64,000 nucleotides of DNA, taken from NCBI GenBank assembly GCA_038049695.1, contig CP142452.1, forward strand, positions 77,217,501 to 77,281,500. The letters run 5' to 3'. The notes under the pieces were generated by a model. That model saw nothing but the letters and a program-made list of their open reading frames with translations. It searched no databases and was not told the DNA's origin. This DNA comes from Cinnamomum chago. Its lineage: Eukaryota > Streptophyta > Magnoliopsida > Laurales > Lauraceae. Of the stretch, positions 46,451-57,712 are shown piece by piece. Numbering within the stretch: position 1 is the stretch's first letter; every line of letters starts with the position of its first letter. Position numbers and translations under genes: made by a program.

Positions 46451-49400
46451 CTAATCCTTGTAGACAGGATCGTCAAGAGGAATTTCTTCCTCATCAGCTG
46501 GTGCAATTTCCAAGAATGGTTTCAATCTTTGGCCATTGACTTTGAACGTTTGGCCATCCTTGGGATCATAAATCTGAACAGCACCGTATGGAAACACTTC
46601 TTTTACAATGAATGGTCCAGTCCAACGAGAGCTAAGTTTGCCAGGAAATAAATGAAGCCTAGAATTATAAAGGAGGACCTTCTGCTCAGGCTGAAAGGAT
46701 TTTCGCAGAATGTTTTTATCATGAAAGATCTTGGTCCTTTCTTTATAAATTCTGGAGTTTGCATAGGCTTCCCTGCGCAACTCATCCAATTCATTTAATT
46801 GCAGTTTCCTCTTATTCTCAGCTTTATCCATATCAAAGTTAAACTGCTTAATGGCCCAGTAAGCTTTGTGTTCCAGTTCCACCGGGAGGTGGCATGCTTT
46901 CCCATAGATGAGCCGGTAAGGAGACATTCCAATTGGAGTCTTAAAAGCAGTCCGGTAAGCCCATAAAGCATCATTCAATCTCATTGACCAATCTTTCCGA
47001 TTAGGGCTTACTGTAGTCTCTAATATTCTTTTAATTTCTCGATTTGACACTTCCACTTGCCCACTGGTCTGTGGGTGATAGGGAGTAGACACTTTATGGG
47101 TGATCCCATATTGTTTCATCAGAGCTTCAATTGCCCGGTTGCAAAAGTGCAAACCTCCATCACTAATGATGGCTCGTGGAGTACCAAAACGAGAAAATAT
47201 ATTTTCTTTCAGAAATTTCTGGACTGTTTTAGAATCATTCTCCCGGCAGGGAATAGCCTCTATCCACTTGGACACATACTCCACAACCACTAAGATATAG
47301 ATATAACCAAAACTTGGAGGAAATGGACCCATAAAATCAATGCCCCATACATCGAAAAGCTCAACTACCAGAATGGGATTCAGTGGCATCATGTTTCTTT
47401 TGGAAATTGTGCCTAACTTCTGGCATCGATCACAGGCTTTGCAAAAGTTGTAAACATCCTTATACAATGTGGGCCAATAGAAACCACTTTGAAGAATTTT
47501 ATGAATTGTCTTTTTACTTGAAAAGTGGCCCCCACATGCCTGTGTATGAGAAAAGGAGATGACACTGTGTATTTCATTATCCGGCACGCATCTCCTAATT
47601 ATTTGGTCTGGGCAGTATTTAAACAGATATGGATCATCCCAGAAAAAGTTTCGAACCTGAGAAAAGAAAGAATTCCTATCTTGCTTGGTCCAATGGTCAG
47701 GAGTGTTGCCAGTAGCAAGATAGTTTGCGATATCAGCGTACCAAGGGGATTGATGTACCGCAAAAAGATGTTCATCCGGGAAACTGTCCCGGATTGGTGT
47801 CGGTTCAATGGTATCAGAAAGGACAAGCCTAGATAGATGATCAGCCACGACATTCTCTACTCCCTTCTTATCCTTAATTTCTAAATTAAATTCTTGGAGT
47901 AGGAGGATCCATCTAATGAGTCTGGGCTTAGCATCCTTCTTTGAGAGAAGGTACTTTAGCGCAGAGTGATCAGTGAAGACAATAATCTTGGATCCAATCA
48001 AATAAGACCGAAACTTGTCAAGTGCAAAGACCACTGCCAGCAATTCTTTCTCAGTGGTTGAATAGTTGATCTGTGCACTATTCAAGCTCCTGCTTGCATA
48101 AGAAATCACGAAAGGTTTCTTTTCCTTACGTTGCCCCAACACAGCCCCAACCGCATAATCGCTGGCATCACACATAATCTCAAAGGGCAAAGTCCAATTT
48201 GGAGGCTGCATAATCGGTGCGGACGTCAGCATGCTTTTCAACTTTTCAAATGATTCTTTGCATGCTTCAGTCCAGTTAAATTCTACCTCTTTGGAAAGCA
48301 GGTTACAGAGAGGTCTGGATATGGAGCTGAAGTCTCTGATAAACCTCCTGTAAAAGCCTGCATGCCCTAAAAATGATCTGACATCTCGTACGGTTTTGGG
48401 TGTGGGCAAGTCGGCGATCAAATCTATTTTGGACTTGTCAACTTCCAATCCTCTTTCCGACACAATGTGACCAAGGACAATTCCCTGGCGAACCATGAAA
48501 TGGCACTTTTCCCAATTCAGCACAAGGTTCTTTTCTTCGCATCTAGTGAGGACCTTTTTTAGGTTGCTCAAACAGTCCTCAAATGAATCACCAAACACAG
48601 AGAAATCGTCCATGAAGACCTCCAAAATTCGCTCCACCATATCACTGAAAATACTCAGCATACATCTCTGAAATGTTCCAGGAGCGTTACATAACCCGAA
48701 AGGCATTCGCCGGTAGGCAAAAGTACCAAAAGGACATGTAAATGTGGTCTTCTCATGGTCTTCTGGGGCGATTTCGATTTGGTTATACCCGGAATAACCG
48801 TCTAGAAAACAATAATAATGGTGGCCAGCTACCCTTTCCAAAATCTGATCCATGAAGGGTAGAGGGAAGTGATCCTTACGTGTGACCGCATTTAATTTTC
48901 TGTAGTCTATGCAAACCCTCCAACCCGTGGGTACTCGGGTGGGGACAAGTTCATCTTGAGCGTTCTTGACTACAGTAATACCGGCTTTTTTCGGGACAAC
49001 CTGGGTGGGGCTGACCCATTGACTATCCGAGATTGGATAGATGATACCCACGTCCAGGAGTTTAAGTACCTCAGCCCTTACCACTTCCTGCATGGTAGGA
49101 TTGAGCCGGCGTTGCATCTGTCTACATGGTTTAGCATCTTCTTCAAGGTAGATGCGATGCATACACACTAAAGGGTCAATTCCCTTAATATCTGCCACAT
49201 TCCAGGCAATTGCACTTTTATGCTGTTTGAGTATTTTCAACAGTTGCCCCTCTTGGTCCTCAGTAAGAAGTGAAGAAATAACCACAGGAAATGTTTCTGC
49301 ATCCCCAAGGTAAGCATATCGCAGGTTCGATGGGAGGGGCTTCAACTCAGGTTTGGGTGGATTCACCTGAGATGGAAGAGTTGGCATACCAGATGGTACA

Positions 49401-51838
49401 AGCTCCTCAAAATGGGGTTTCCATACTGCATGGGCTTTCTCAACAGTGTCATCTTGAAAGTCCTCAAGATAGCCCATGTCCTCTCCAGTCAAAAGTAGCG
49501 CAACATGAGAGTTAATGCACTCCTCAAGATCATCCACAACCAATGTATCAATAAAATCCACATCGTGGTAGTCAGTTTCGCAATCCCTCGGCTGTTTGCA
49601 CATTTGAAAGATATCAAGGTCTAAGGTCATGTTCCCGAAAGACAATTTGAGCCTTCCACTTCGGCAATTGATTAGTGCGTTGGAAGTGGCCAAGAATGGT
49701 CTTCCCAGAATGACTGAAATTTCACCACTTTCATTCTGTACTGGCTCAGTGTCCAGCACGTAAAAATCCACTGGGAAGTAAAAGTGCTCAATTTGTACCA
49801 AAATATCTTCTATTACCCCTCTCGGTTTCTTACTAGATCGATCGGCGAGTTGAAGAGTAGTTCTGGTTGGTTTTAACTCGCCAAGCCCCAGTTGCTCATA
49901 AACTGAGTAGGGTAATAGATTTACACTCGCTCCAAGGTCTAGCAGAGCTTGACCTATTCGGTGGTTTCCAATAACACATGAGATGGTGGGGCATCCCGGA
50001 TCTTTGTATTTGGGAGGAGTGGTCTGAGTCAGGTATGCACTTACCTGCTCAGTGAGAAACGCTTTCTTTGGAACATGAACCCTACGCTTAGCAGTGCAAA
50101 GATCTTTCAAGAATTTAGCGTAGGTGGGGACCTGTTTAATGGCATCTAGCAGAGGAATATTGATCCTGACTTCTTTGAAAACATCCAAAATCTCTTGGTT
50201 TGGGATCTTCTGTCTAGGATGGGTTAACCTTAGAGGGAAAGGGGCAACGGGTTTGGTAGTCATGGGGTCAGGACCTTTTTCAATGTCAACAACAGTCTTT
50301 GCATTAGTGCTATCCTTTTCTTTTTCAATTTTCTCATTCAAATCCGAGGAGACATGTTTATGTTTTTTCGGAATATCTTGAAGTTCTTTGCCACTTCGTA
50401 GAGTGACGGCCTGAACATGCTCCTGATAATTAGGGTTAGTTACGTCGGACACTTCAAATTGGCCTTTAGGGTTTGGTAGGGGTTGGGCCGGAAATGTTCC
50501 TTTCCCCTGACCTTGAAGGCTGCGTTTGATTTGCTCGACAGAGGTTTCTAACCTTTGGATAGCCTGTTGATTGTTTTGAATAGCCTGCTGATTATTCTGT
50601 ATAATCTGTTGATTATTATGCAGGCTCTGCATAAACTGTTGCTGAGATTGTATCAATGTATTGAGTGATTCCTCCAGTGACCTATTCTGGGCTTGTGGTG
50701 CATAAGATGTATTATGCTGTGGGTTCACATATGCACCAGAATTTGATGGTCTTTGGGGATTATACTCAGGAGTAGCATTTGGTCCATTCCTCCAGCTGAA
50801 ATTTGGGTGGTTCCGCCACGAAGGATTGTATGTGTTCCCCATGGTATTTGCATTGAACGACTTTTGAAAAGAATTCAAAGCGTTAGCCTGTTCTTGAATT
50901 GCTTCTTGTAAGGCAGGTCCAGTTGGACAATCTACTGACATGTGATTTTCAGAAGCACAAATACCACAAACCATGACTGTATCCTTGTTCTTTCCAAGTT
51001 TCAAGGCTTCGACTTCTCTCGTGAGTGCCGAAAGTTTGGATTGGATGTCTATCTGATTGTTCACATGATATAGACCTCCACCCTTAGACTGATTCAATCC
51101 CCTGGAATGATCTACCCCTTCAGAGGATGCCCATTTTTGTGCATTTTCTGCCATTAATTCCAAAAATTCCCACGCTTCCTCTGGTGTTTTTTGGTCGAAT
51201 TGACCATTGCACATCATCTCAATAAATTGACGTGTCTCAAGAGTGAGGTTTTCAATGAAGATCTCAATGAGACGGTGTGTTTCATATCCATGATGTGGAC
51301 ATGCAAGGATCAACTCGTTGAAGCGTTCCCAACACTTAAAGTAGGGTTCTTTCTGATTTTGCTTGAACATTATAATTTCCCTCTTTAAGGTGTTGGTTTT
51401 ATGCTGTGGGAAGAATTTTTTTAGGAATTCAATGACACAAGCATTCCAAGTATTAATTGAATTAGGCCTAAGTGTGTGGAGCCAAGCCTTAGCCTTTTCC
51501 TTTAAAGAAAAAGGAAATAATTTGAGTTTGATCACATCGGGCACCACGTTTTGCAGTTGAAGTGTAGCACATACTTCATCAAATTCCCTCAAATGTAGGT
51601 ATGCACTTTCAGATTCTAGTCCGTAAAACTTGGGCAGAAGTTGGATCATACCAGGTTTTATTTCATATTGACCCGCAATGGCGGGTAATACAATGCACGA
51701 TGGTGTGGTGTGTCGTGCTGGGTTCAAAAGATCACATAATTTCCTTGGTGGCTGGTTCACCTCCACCTCGTTGCGGTCCCCATTTGGATTTGGGGTAGGC
51801 CCACCATTGTTGGGGTTGCTACCGGACCCACTCGCCAT
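46451..51838 (-). CDS. Athila-type gag-pol polyprotein, intact frame
   Basis: 1795 residues from the ATG at 51836-51838 with no internal stop. Approximate order: gag (residues 65-235; [43 protein letters not shown]); a CCHC zinc knuckle near 290-305 ([14 protein letters not shown]); a Gln/Asn-rich repeat of QNNQQ type; aspartic protease with DLGAS near 632 (this family's usual form); and reverse transcriptase with [20 protein letters not shown] and FMDD near 1075. Next come RNase H (ending near 1330), an integrase HHCC zinc domain ([18 protein letters not shown]), and the integrase core DDE near 1500 (WGIDFMGPF), 1558 (SDGGLHF) and 1594 ([11 protein letters not shown]). The single frame suggests a young copy, but without its 5' LTR it has no promoter of its own. 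Confidence 0.92.
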   Translation of the reverse strand: MASGSGSNPNNGGPTPNPNGDRNEVEVNQPPRKLCDLLNPARHTTPSCIVLPAIAGQYEIKPGMIQLLPKFYGLESESAYLHLREFDEVCATLQLQNVVPDVIKLKLFPFSLKEKAKAWLHTLRPNSINTWNACVIEFLKKFFPQHKTNTLKREIIMFKQNQKEPYFKCWERFNELILACPHHGYETHRLIEIFIENLTLETRQFIEMMCNGQFDQKTPEEAWEFLELMAENAQKWASSEGVDHSRGLNQSKGGGLYHVNNQIDIQSKLSALTREVEALKLGKNKDTVMVCGICASENHMSVDCPTGPALQEAIQEQANALNSFQKSFNANTMGNTYNPSWRNHPNFSWRNGPNATPEYNPQRPSNSGAYVNPQHNTSYAPQAQNRSLEESLNTLIQSQQQFMQSLHNNQQIIQNNQQAIQNNQQAIQRLETSVEQIKRSLQGQGKGTFPAQPLPNPKGQFEVSDVTNPNYQEHVQAVTLRSGKELQDIPKKHKHVSSDLNEKIEKEKDSTNAKTVVDIEKGPDPMTTKPVAPFPLRLTHPRQKIPNQEILDVFKEVRINIPLLDAIKQVPTYAKFLKDLCTAKRRVHVPKKAFLTEQVSAYLTQTTPPKYKDPGCPTISCVIGNHRIGQALLDLGASVNLLPYSVYEQLGLGELKPTRTTLQLADRSSKKPRGVIEDILVQIEHFYFPVDFYVLDTEPVQNESGEISVILGRPFLATSNALINCRSGRLKLSFGNMTLDLDIFQMCKQPRDCETDYHDVDFIDTLVVDDLEECINSHVALLLTGEDMGYLEDFQDDTVEKAHAVWKPHFEELVPSGMPTLPSQVNPPKPELKPLPSNLRYAYLGDAETFPVVISSLLTEDQEGQLLKILKQHKSAIAWNVADIKGIDPLVCMHRIYLEEDAKPCRQMQRRLNPTMQEVVRAEVLKLLDVGIIYPISDSQWVSPTQVVPKKAGITVVKNAQDELVPTRVPTGWRVCIDYRKLNAVTRKDHFPLPFMDQILERVAGHHYYCFLDGYSGYNQIEIAPEDHEKTTFTCPFGTFAYRRMPFGLCNAPGTFQRCMLSIFSDMVERILEVFMDDFSVFGDSFEDCLSNLKKVLTRCEEKNLVLNWEKCHFMVRQGIVLGHIVSERGLEVDKSKIDLIADLPTPKTVRDVRSFLGHAGFYRRFIRDFSSISRPLCNLLSKEVEFNWTEACKESFEKLKSMLTSAPIMQPPNWTLPFEIMCDASDYAVGAVLGQRKEKKPFVISYASRSLNSAQINYSTTEKELLAVVFALDKFRSYLIGSKIIVFTDHSALKYLLSKKDAKPRLIRWILLLQEFNLEIKDKKGVENVVADHLSRLVLSDTIEPTPIRDSFPDEHLFAVHQSPWYADIANYLATGNTPDHWTKQDRNSFFSQVRNFFWDDPYLFKYCPDQIIRRCVPDNEIHSVISFSHTQACGGHFSSKKTIHKILQSGFYWPTLYKDVYNFCKACDRCQKLGTISKRNMMPLNPILVVELFDVWGIDFMGPFPPSFGYIYILVVVEYVSKWIEAIPCRENDSKTVQKFLKENIFSRFGTPRAIISDGGLHFCNRAIEALMKQYGITHKVSTPYHPQTSGQVEVSNREIKRILETTVSPNRKDWSMRLNDALWAYRTAFKTPIGMSPYRLIYGKACHLPVELEHKAYWAIKQFNFDMDKAENKRKLQLNELDELRREAYANSRIYKERTKIFHDKNILRKSFQPEQKVLLYNSRLHLFPGKLSSRWTGPFIVKEVFPYGAVQIYDPKDGQTFKVNGQRLKPFLEIAPADEEEIPLDDPVYKD

Positions 51839-51921
51839 GTTAGACAATCTCGATGGACTGGGAGATTGAGGAGAGTCGTAGATTCTTATAAGTTCTTTGA
51901 TTGGGGACTCTCTTCTTTGTA
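51839..51921. other. Junction between element B leader and element A RNase H
   Basis: On the minus strand, element A reads [11 protein letters not shown] and then stops resembling a pol protein. About 85 bp later the ATG of element B's gag begins. No LTR or primer-binding site lies between. The exact break cannot be placed without an intact relative. Confidence 0.7.
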
Positions 51922-54900
51922 ACCGAGCTCACTGCATGATCCGAGACCGCCAGGTATAAATACAAAAACTCTCCGTGGACCGGAGTTGACAGTAGAGGGG
52001 GTGAAGAAAGATAGGCCTTAAGCTCCTGCAACGCCTGGTCGCAATCTGGAGTCCATTGAAATTTAAAATTCTTCCTAAGAAGTTGAAAGAAAGGCCGGCA
52101 CTTATCTGAGGATTTGCTGATGAACCGATTCAGTGCGGCTGCCATTCCGGTTAACTTTTGGACTTCCTTAGCCGAGGTGGGGCTCTGCACTCTGAGGATA
52201 GCCGATATCTGATCTGGATTTGCCTCGATCCCCCTGCGCGTGACCAAGCTTCCCAAGAATTTGCCGGAACCGACACCGAAGGCACACTTGGAGGCGTTGA
52301 GCTTGAGCTTGAACCTCTGCAAGGTGGCGAAGACTCCAGCTAGGTCTGCCAAACGGGTATGGGCTTGCTTGGACTTGACCACCATGTCATCGATGTAGAC
52401 TTCAACAGTCTTGCCGAGCTGATCGCTGAACATCTTGGTGACAAGTCGCTGGTAGGTGGCTCCTGCATTCTTCAACCCAAACGGCATCATCTTATAACAA
52501 TAGGTCCCTCGGGGTGTGATAAAAGTTGTCTTCTCTTCATCCGGCCCATACAACGGGATCTGGTGATAGCCGCGATATGCATCGAGGAAGCTCATTCTAC
52601 CGTGTCCGGCTGTGGCATCGATCATCTGGTCGATCTTTGGGAGGGGAAAGCTGTCCTTGGGACAGGCTTTGTTCAGGTCGGTAAAGTCAACGCACACCCT
52701 CCATTTGCCAGTCTTTTTCTTGACGACCACGGTATTGGCTAGCCAGGTCGGGTATTGGACCTCTCTGATGGCGCCGGCCTCGAGCAGTTTATCCACCTCT
52801 TCAACTACGGCTTCGGTTTGTGGCACCCCAGTCCTGCGAGCTTTCTGCATCACAGGTTTATGATCAGGGTCTACATTCAATTTATGGCATATTACCTCAG
52901 GGTCGATGTCAGGCATCTCTTGAGGCGTCCAGGCGAATGCTTCTCTGTTCTGTACCAAGAACTTGACCAGTTCGGTCTTCTCTGGCTCTCCAAGCTGACT
53001 GCCGAGCAAGAAGAACCGTTCCGGATCTTGCGAATCGATTCTGATTTCGGTCAGGTCCTCCACGCTCTTGCTCTCTGGGTCCTGGCCGACCTCGTCTAGC
53101 TTTTTCTCCAGCCTCTTTTCCATCTCGGCCATATTAACCTCCTTGGGCTCTCGCTCTCCGGATACCACGGCTGTCAGGCATTGCTTGGCTGCCTGCTGAT
53201 CTCCTCTGACAGTGACGATTTCCACTCTGCCATTCTTTCCTTCCCAAGGGAATTTCAACTTCTGGTGGAGAGTGGAAGGGACCGCCTCCAGGCTATGAAG
53301 CCAAGACCTGCCCACTATAGCATTGTAAGGCGAGGGTGCGTCAATCACCATGAAGGTTGCCTCAACGGACGCACCGCCGGCCTCGACCTTGAACGTCACC
53401 TTTCCCTTGGGGTAAACTGGCCTAGCGCTGAAGCCGATGAGGGGAATTCGGGCCTCCTGCAGATCCTTGTCCGTCAGTCCCATTCTCCGGAAGCTATTGA
53501 AATACAGGACCTCGGACGAACTACCAGGGTCAACGAGGACCTTCTTCACGGTGCAATTCTTCACGCCTTGCTTTGAGCAATCGAACTTCAGGGTGACGAT
53601 CAGCGGGTCGTTGTGGGGAAGCTGTACCCCTCCCAGGTCCGCATCCGTAAACCTGATTTCGGGCCGCTCCCTCCGGGCCCTCTTCGGAGCTGGACCGAGC
53701 TCGGCGGCCATGATCTGCTTGCTGTAAGAGGCTTGCCTGGCCTCGGCGCGAGCTCGGTTACTCCCCTTGGGCGGGGGAGCTAAATGGATGACGTTAATGA
53801 TCTTCTCCGAACCGTCGCTGTCATGGCTCCTCTCATCTCGGCGTGGAGCTCGGGTGTCGGCTCTGGTGTTTGCCTCGACGAATTCCTGCAGGTGCCCCTC
53901 TTGGACGAGCTTCTCTAAATGCGACCGCAGTATTCTGCATTCTTCGGTCTTGTGGCCGCCCTCCTTGTGATATGCACAAAACCTCGTCTGGTCTCGGATG
54001 GACGGGTCGCCTTTCATGGGCTCTGGCCAGCTGAAGTACGGCCTTTTCTTGATTTTGTACATGATCCGGTGGATAGGCTCCTTGAAGATCGTGTTAACTG
54101 CCCGATATGCGTCTTCGGATAGCCTGGGCCTTTTGCCTTTCGCCGAGGTGAACGCCTGAGCTCCCGCCGAGCTAGTTGACGTCCGGCGTTTATGTGAATC
54201 ATCTCTTCGGGGCTCGTCTCTTCGGGACGGTCTCCTCTCCTCGGGATGCCTTTCACTTCGGTTCTTCTGTGCAGCCCCATGGTTTTCCCGAGCTCGGACC
54301 TGGTCGTCCTCCTGAGCGATGTAGCGATTGACGATGGACATCAGTGCAGTTATGGAGGATACCGGGTTCCTGGCTAGGTCTTTGCGAAGGTCACTCTCCG
54401 GCAGTAGGGCATTTCGAAATGCGAAGACGGCCACTTCGTCCTTGGAGTCTTCTATCTGGCTGTAGATCGTCCAGAACCGCTTCGCGAACTGGGTGACGCT
54501 CTCTCCCTGCTTCATCTTCAGGGCCATGACATCTGCATCTGTCTTCGGCAGGATCCTATAGGCCTGGAACTTCTTCATAAAGGACTGCTGGAGTTGCTGC
54601 CAACTCGAAATGGACCCTTCCAGGAGCGCGCATAACCACTTCAGGGGGAGGTCACCCAAACTGGAGGAGAAGACTCGACAGTTCAGATGACCCTCGTCTC
54701 CCCAGACAGACATCCTCTGGGAGAAGTGCCTGAGATGTGTGGCTGGGTCCGAGGTCCCGTCGTAAGTGACGAACCTCGGGATGGTGAACTTCTTTGGCAG
54801 GGGATACTTCTTGATATCGCGAGAGAAAGGAGACGAGCCGAGATCAATGGAGTCGCAGCAAAAATCGTTTTGATCTCGGCCGAGACCAGCTACCTCCAGA

Positions 54901-55646
54901 TTACGCTGGACCGTTTCCCTTATGCGCGCATCCAACCACTCCTGATCATGATGCCTGCTCTCCGGAATGGTTTCGGACATCTTCCTTGAATAGCTTTGGC
55001 TGGCACTCGAGCCTTCGTCTCGAGTTCGGTCGAGCCTTCTCTTGTTCAGATGGTCCCTCAAGTCCTTCTCGGGGGAGTCGGGGCGTCTGCCACGAGACAT
55101 CCTCCTCTCGTGCTGTCGCTGTGAGCGTTGTTGTCGCGACCACTGCTGCTGCTGAGAGTGCTGCTGATGCGACCGCTGCTGCTGCTGAGAGTGCTGTTGA
55201 TGTCCTGCTGAACCCGTAGCTCTTTCCAGCTGCTGCTGGAGCTGGAGGATCAGAGCATCCCTCTCCTTGATGGCCTCGTTCTGTGCTTTAATCTCTTGGA
55301 GAGTTGAGTCGAAGTTGTCACTGGGATTATATTCTTCATCCTCAAAGTCCTCAGCATCCTCTACCTGACCAGAAGGATGTGGTTCGTCGCCCACTGGAGA
55401 TTTGCTCCGCTGATCTCGTCCCGTCAGGAGGCCTCCTGCAGGTTGCTGCTGAGAGTTTCTCTTCCGGAGAGCAGACTCCAAGCGAGGATCGCGCTCCTGA
55501 ACGTTGATTCGGATGAGGCCACGCTCGACGTCATCCTCTACTACTGGTTCCTTCCCGGACCTCTTCTTAGCAGGGAGAAGGTCCGAGGACGGTCCTGCAC
55601 GCCTTGTCTTGGATGTTTCTACGCCTTTCGCAGCTCTCCTCGTCAT
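51921..55646 (-). pseudogene. Tat-type gag-protease-RT of element A, truncated in RNase H
   Basis: An open frame from the ATG at 55644-55646 (MTRRAAKGVETSKTRR); the frame is open further upstream but into the LTR. Order: Gln-rich tract near residue 155 (HQQHSQQQQRSHQQHSQQQQ); gag with KKFTIPRFVTYDGTSDPATH near 288; a CAYHKEGGHKTEEC knuckle-like motif near 563; protease VDPGSSSEVLYF near 706; RT with KWRVCVDFTDLNKACPKDSF and YIDDMVVKSK near 1085; and the RNase H start [11 protein letters not shown] near 1236. The expected remainder of RNase H and all of integrase are absent from the whole element. The frame runs on into about 27 unrelated codons. The gag-RT part has no stop, in line with the young LTRs. 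Confidence 0.88.
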
Positions 55647-55673
55647 GGTGAAAGGGAAGATTGCAGAAATCGT

Positions 55674-55692
55674 TTCCCACAGACGGCGCCAA
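55674..55692 (-). other. Primer-binding site of element A
   Basis: Minus strand reads TTGGCGCCGTCTGTGGGAA directly after the LTR end. TGGCGCC could pair with a tRNA ending GGCGCCA (for example tRNA-Asp, inferred). This sequence is common at this place in plant gypsy elements. Confidence 0.7.
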
Positions 55693-55693
55693 T

Positions 55694-56374
55694 TGTAAGT
55701 GCAGAAAAATATACTCACAAGATTAGGATGCCTTCAAGGACTTACTCAAAGTATCAGAGAAGGAGCTGCGTGTCTGGTGAACCTGAAAGGGAAGAAGAGA
55801 ATGGTCAAAGGACCCTGGCTGGGGGAGCGCAGGGCTCTCCGACGCTCAAGTTAGCAGTGATCGGAGAAGGAGAAGAAGCAAGAGGAAGAGATGTCTGGGT
55901 TGCATGTAAGAGAATGCCTACCTCCATCTGAGGTCGTCCTATGCTTTATATGAGAGATTACTTTGGCGCCTGTGCCGGTGGGCCTCGTGATGTGACTTGG
56001 GTCTCGTCAGCCCACATAGTCATTAATGAGGGTCCATCACAGCCCTCATTGCATTTAATGAGGGTCCGATCAGCCCACATTGCATTTAATGCCAGTCACA
56101 TTGGGCCTGATCTTGCCCTGATCTGTTGACGGCTGAGGTCCCATCGGACCCCTTTCTTGGGGCCCGCCTTTATGGGGGCTGTAGCCAAGGGATGCAGTTA
56201 TAGTCTGTGTAGCCGAGACTGGGCGGGGTGGCGTGGCCGAACCGAAATGGATATCGCTTTTCCGATATCAGCATCTACTTCCGAAACCGAAGTGGCATGG
56301 GTCTATGTCCGAGACTGATATGGACGTGCTTCGCCGAAACCGAAAGGAGTTGGTTCACGTGATGGCCCCACACA
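55694..56374 (-). repeat. 5' LTR of element A
   Basis: About 681 bp, matches 37976-38657. The minus strand has a TATAAAG box at about 55943-55953, in the right place to drive element A. On the SAUR side it holds a CACGTG G-box about 15 bp from its end (56356-56361). Confidence 0.92.
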
Positions 56375-56564
56375 ATCACATCCCTAATCTAAAATGCAAA
56401 CTGATCGATTTAAGCCGTACTCTTACTTCCCGTTAACATATCGAAAATTAGAAAGTTGAAAGGCAGGCAGCTTCCTATTCCTACTAATCCTTTCATTACT
56501 GCTACCTGACAGTTACTCTACTCTTATCCTTGGATTGTTTTAATCCAAATCCATATTCTAGTGC

Positions 56565-56574
56565 TATATATATA
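56565..56574 (+). promoter_or_regulatory. TATA box of the SAUR gene
   Basis: TATATATATA about 155 bp upstream of the SAUR ATG and about 190 bp downstream of the retrotransposon end. A CT-rich leader follows (56640-56695) and includes TGTCTC at 56669-56674, which may be chance in such sequence. Confidence 0.65.
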
Positions 56575-56725
56575 ACCCAACGCCTCTTACCATTTACCAC
56601 CCTTTCATCTCTCTATCAACCTGATCTCTCTCCTGTTCCATTTTCAACTCTCTCTCGCTCGCGCTCTCTGTCTCTCTCCCTCTCTCCCTCTCTCAAGAAG
56701 AAAAAGCAGAAAGAAAGAAGGAAAC

Positions 56726-57085
56726 ATGAAGCAACTCATCAGGTACTTGTGTCGAGTCTCCGACCGCTCTGCCTCTGGCTACAATATCCTTCTTGGCTCC
56801 GATTCCTCCTTTCCACGGGGATCCACCTACAAGAAAACACGCCGATCCAACTCGAAGCTAATGAAGTTGGGTTGCTCCGAACAAGTCCCAAAAGGCCACC
56901 TGCCCGTCTACGTAGGCGAGGAGATGGAGCGGTTCGTGGTGAAAGCGAAGCTACTGAACCACCCCATGTTCTTGGAGCTGCTCAATCAATCCGAAAGAGA
57001 ATATGGGTACGAGCAACAAGGCGTCCTCCGAATCCCTTGCAGAGTTTCTGTTTTCGAACAAGTCTTGGAGACATTGACACAATAA
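56726..57085 (+). CDS. SAUR-family (small auxin-up RNA) protein, SAUR78/79-like
   Basis: Intronless, 119 residues, as usual for SAUR genes. The conserved SAUR domain lies at about residues 50-115: VPKGHLPVYVGEEMERFVV, LLNHPMFLELLNQSEREYGY and GVLRIPCRVSVFEQVLETL. The N-terminal MKQLIRYLCRVSDRS and the EMERFVV variant resemble what I recall of the Arabidopsis SAUR78/79 type. SAUR proteins promote cell expansion by restraining PP2C-D phosphatases and so activating plasma-membrane proton ATPases; that is family knowledge. The promoter between the TATA box and the inserted LTR is only about 190 bp, so upstream control elements may have been displaced by 18.4 kb. Confidence 0.92.
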   Translation: MKQLIRYLCRVSDRSASGYNILLGSDSSFPRGSTYKKTRRSNSKLMKLGCSEQVPKGHLPVYVGEEMERFVVKAKLLNHPMFLELLNQSEREYGYEQQGVLRIPCRVSVFEQVLETLTQ

Positions 57086-57212
57086 TTCTTTCTTATCTCT
57101 CCCTCTCTGTCACTATGTAATGTTCTTCTCTGTTATATTGATAGCTCGGATTCTTTAATTTTTAATTTGTTTTGTTAGAGTTGGTTGTTTGCCTTTATTG
57201 TTGGGTGTAAAG

Positions 57213-57712
57213 ATTCAATATATCTGTTTGGATGTCAGTAAATTCTTGGAAGAAATAGAAGAAGAAGAAGAAGAAAGAAGTTGGTAGTATCTCAGAGAGG
57301 GTCTTGGGACGTTTGATGACGGAGATTCCTTCTTCCATCTTCTTCTTCTTCTTCAAGTGGATGTGGACCTTATCAGCTTGCATCTTCAAACGGGTATGGG
57401 TTGATCAGTGATTCTTTCGTCGTTTGATGAGATTGATCCTACCATTGATGTGGGCCAGTTCTTGAATGAGGAAGGAGGAGAACATGATGGGTAAGGGTCC
57501 GTTCCCAATCCCATCTCTTCATCATCATCTTGTGAGTGTGGGTTCAATCAATGACTATGATTGGCTTTCAAATTTCAATTGATGTTAATAAATTCTTTGA
57601 AGATGAAGAATTTGTACGAATGTGGGAAGGTGGTTCCGATCAATATTGATATGATGCAGGGCCAAGGGTCTGTTGCATACCATTTTCAGAAACCAAATTC
57701 CAGAATTCTGTA
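57213..57712 (+). pseudogene. Truncated MADS-box gene copy (3' part only)
   Basis: Matches the C-terminal half of the MADS gene at 34700-35596, from ttggatgtcagtaaattctt (57229) to gttgcataccattttcagaa (57672). The frame is broken by an expanded GAA run with a following stop (about 57265-57290) and by several indels, and the stop codon is changed. No MADS domain precedes it; instead the SAUR gene ends about 130 bp upstream. Confidence 0.88.

Larger units (their letters stand above)
42330..51900 (-). mobile_element. Athila-type Ty3-gypsy element (element B), lacking its 5' LTR
   Basis: Nested in element A, same orientation. It has a 3' LTR at its left end (42330-44903), a polypurine tract, a 1.5-kb spacer and a complete gag-pol frame (46451-51838). 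To the right of gag there are only about 85 bp before element A's RNase H coding resumes (about 51921). The 5' LTR and primer-binding site expected there are absent. The left flank of its LTR is the spacer of element A (gaggtg); no second target copy remains. Confidence 0.8.
37976..56374 (-). mobile_element. Composite Tat-type Ty3-gypsy LTR retrotransposon (element A) with nested Athila-type element
   Basis: Two LTRs (37976-38657 and 55694-56374) begin TGTAAGTG and end CCACACA. The 5-bp target duplication ATCAC is at 37971-37975 and 56375-56379. The element reads on the minus strand. The primer-binding site next to the right LTR is TTGGCGCCGTCTGTGGGAA (55674-55692). The polypurine tract next to the left LTR is GCTGGGGGGC on the minus strand (38658-38672). 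Inside, from its 5' end, are gag-protease-RT (to about 51921), then element B (42330-about 51900), then a 58-bp tandem repeat and an antisense gene on the plus strand before the 3' LTR. An antisense ORF between pol and the 3' LTR is known for the Tat lineage. Element A's own integrase and most of its RNase H are missing. Confidence 0.9.

Noticed and set aside
51840-51920. The last 27 codons of element A's frame as a genuine C-terminus
   Set aside because: They do not resemble RNase H and lie over element B's leader, so this is read-through across the junction.
55647-55718. N-terminal extension of element A gag into the LTR
   Set aside because: The frame is open across the primer-binding site into the LTR by chance; the first credible ATG is at 55646.
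56666-56674. TGTCTC as a true auxin response element of SAUR
   Set aside because: It sits in a CT-rich leader downstream of the TATA box, where such a word is expected by chance.
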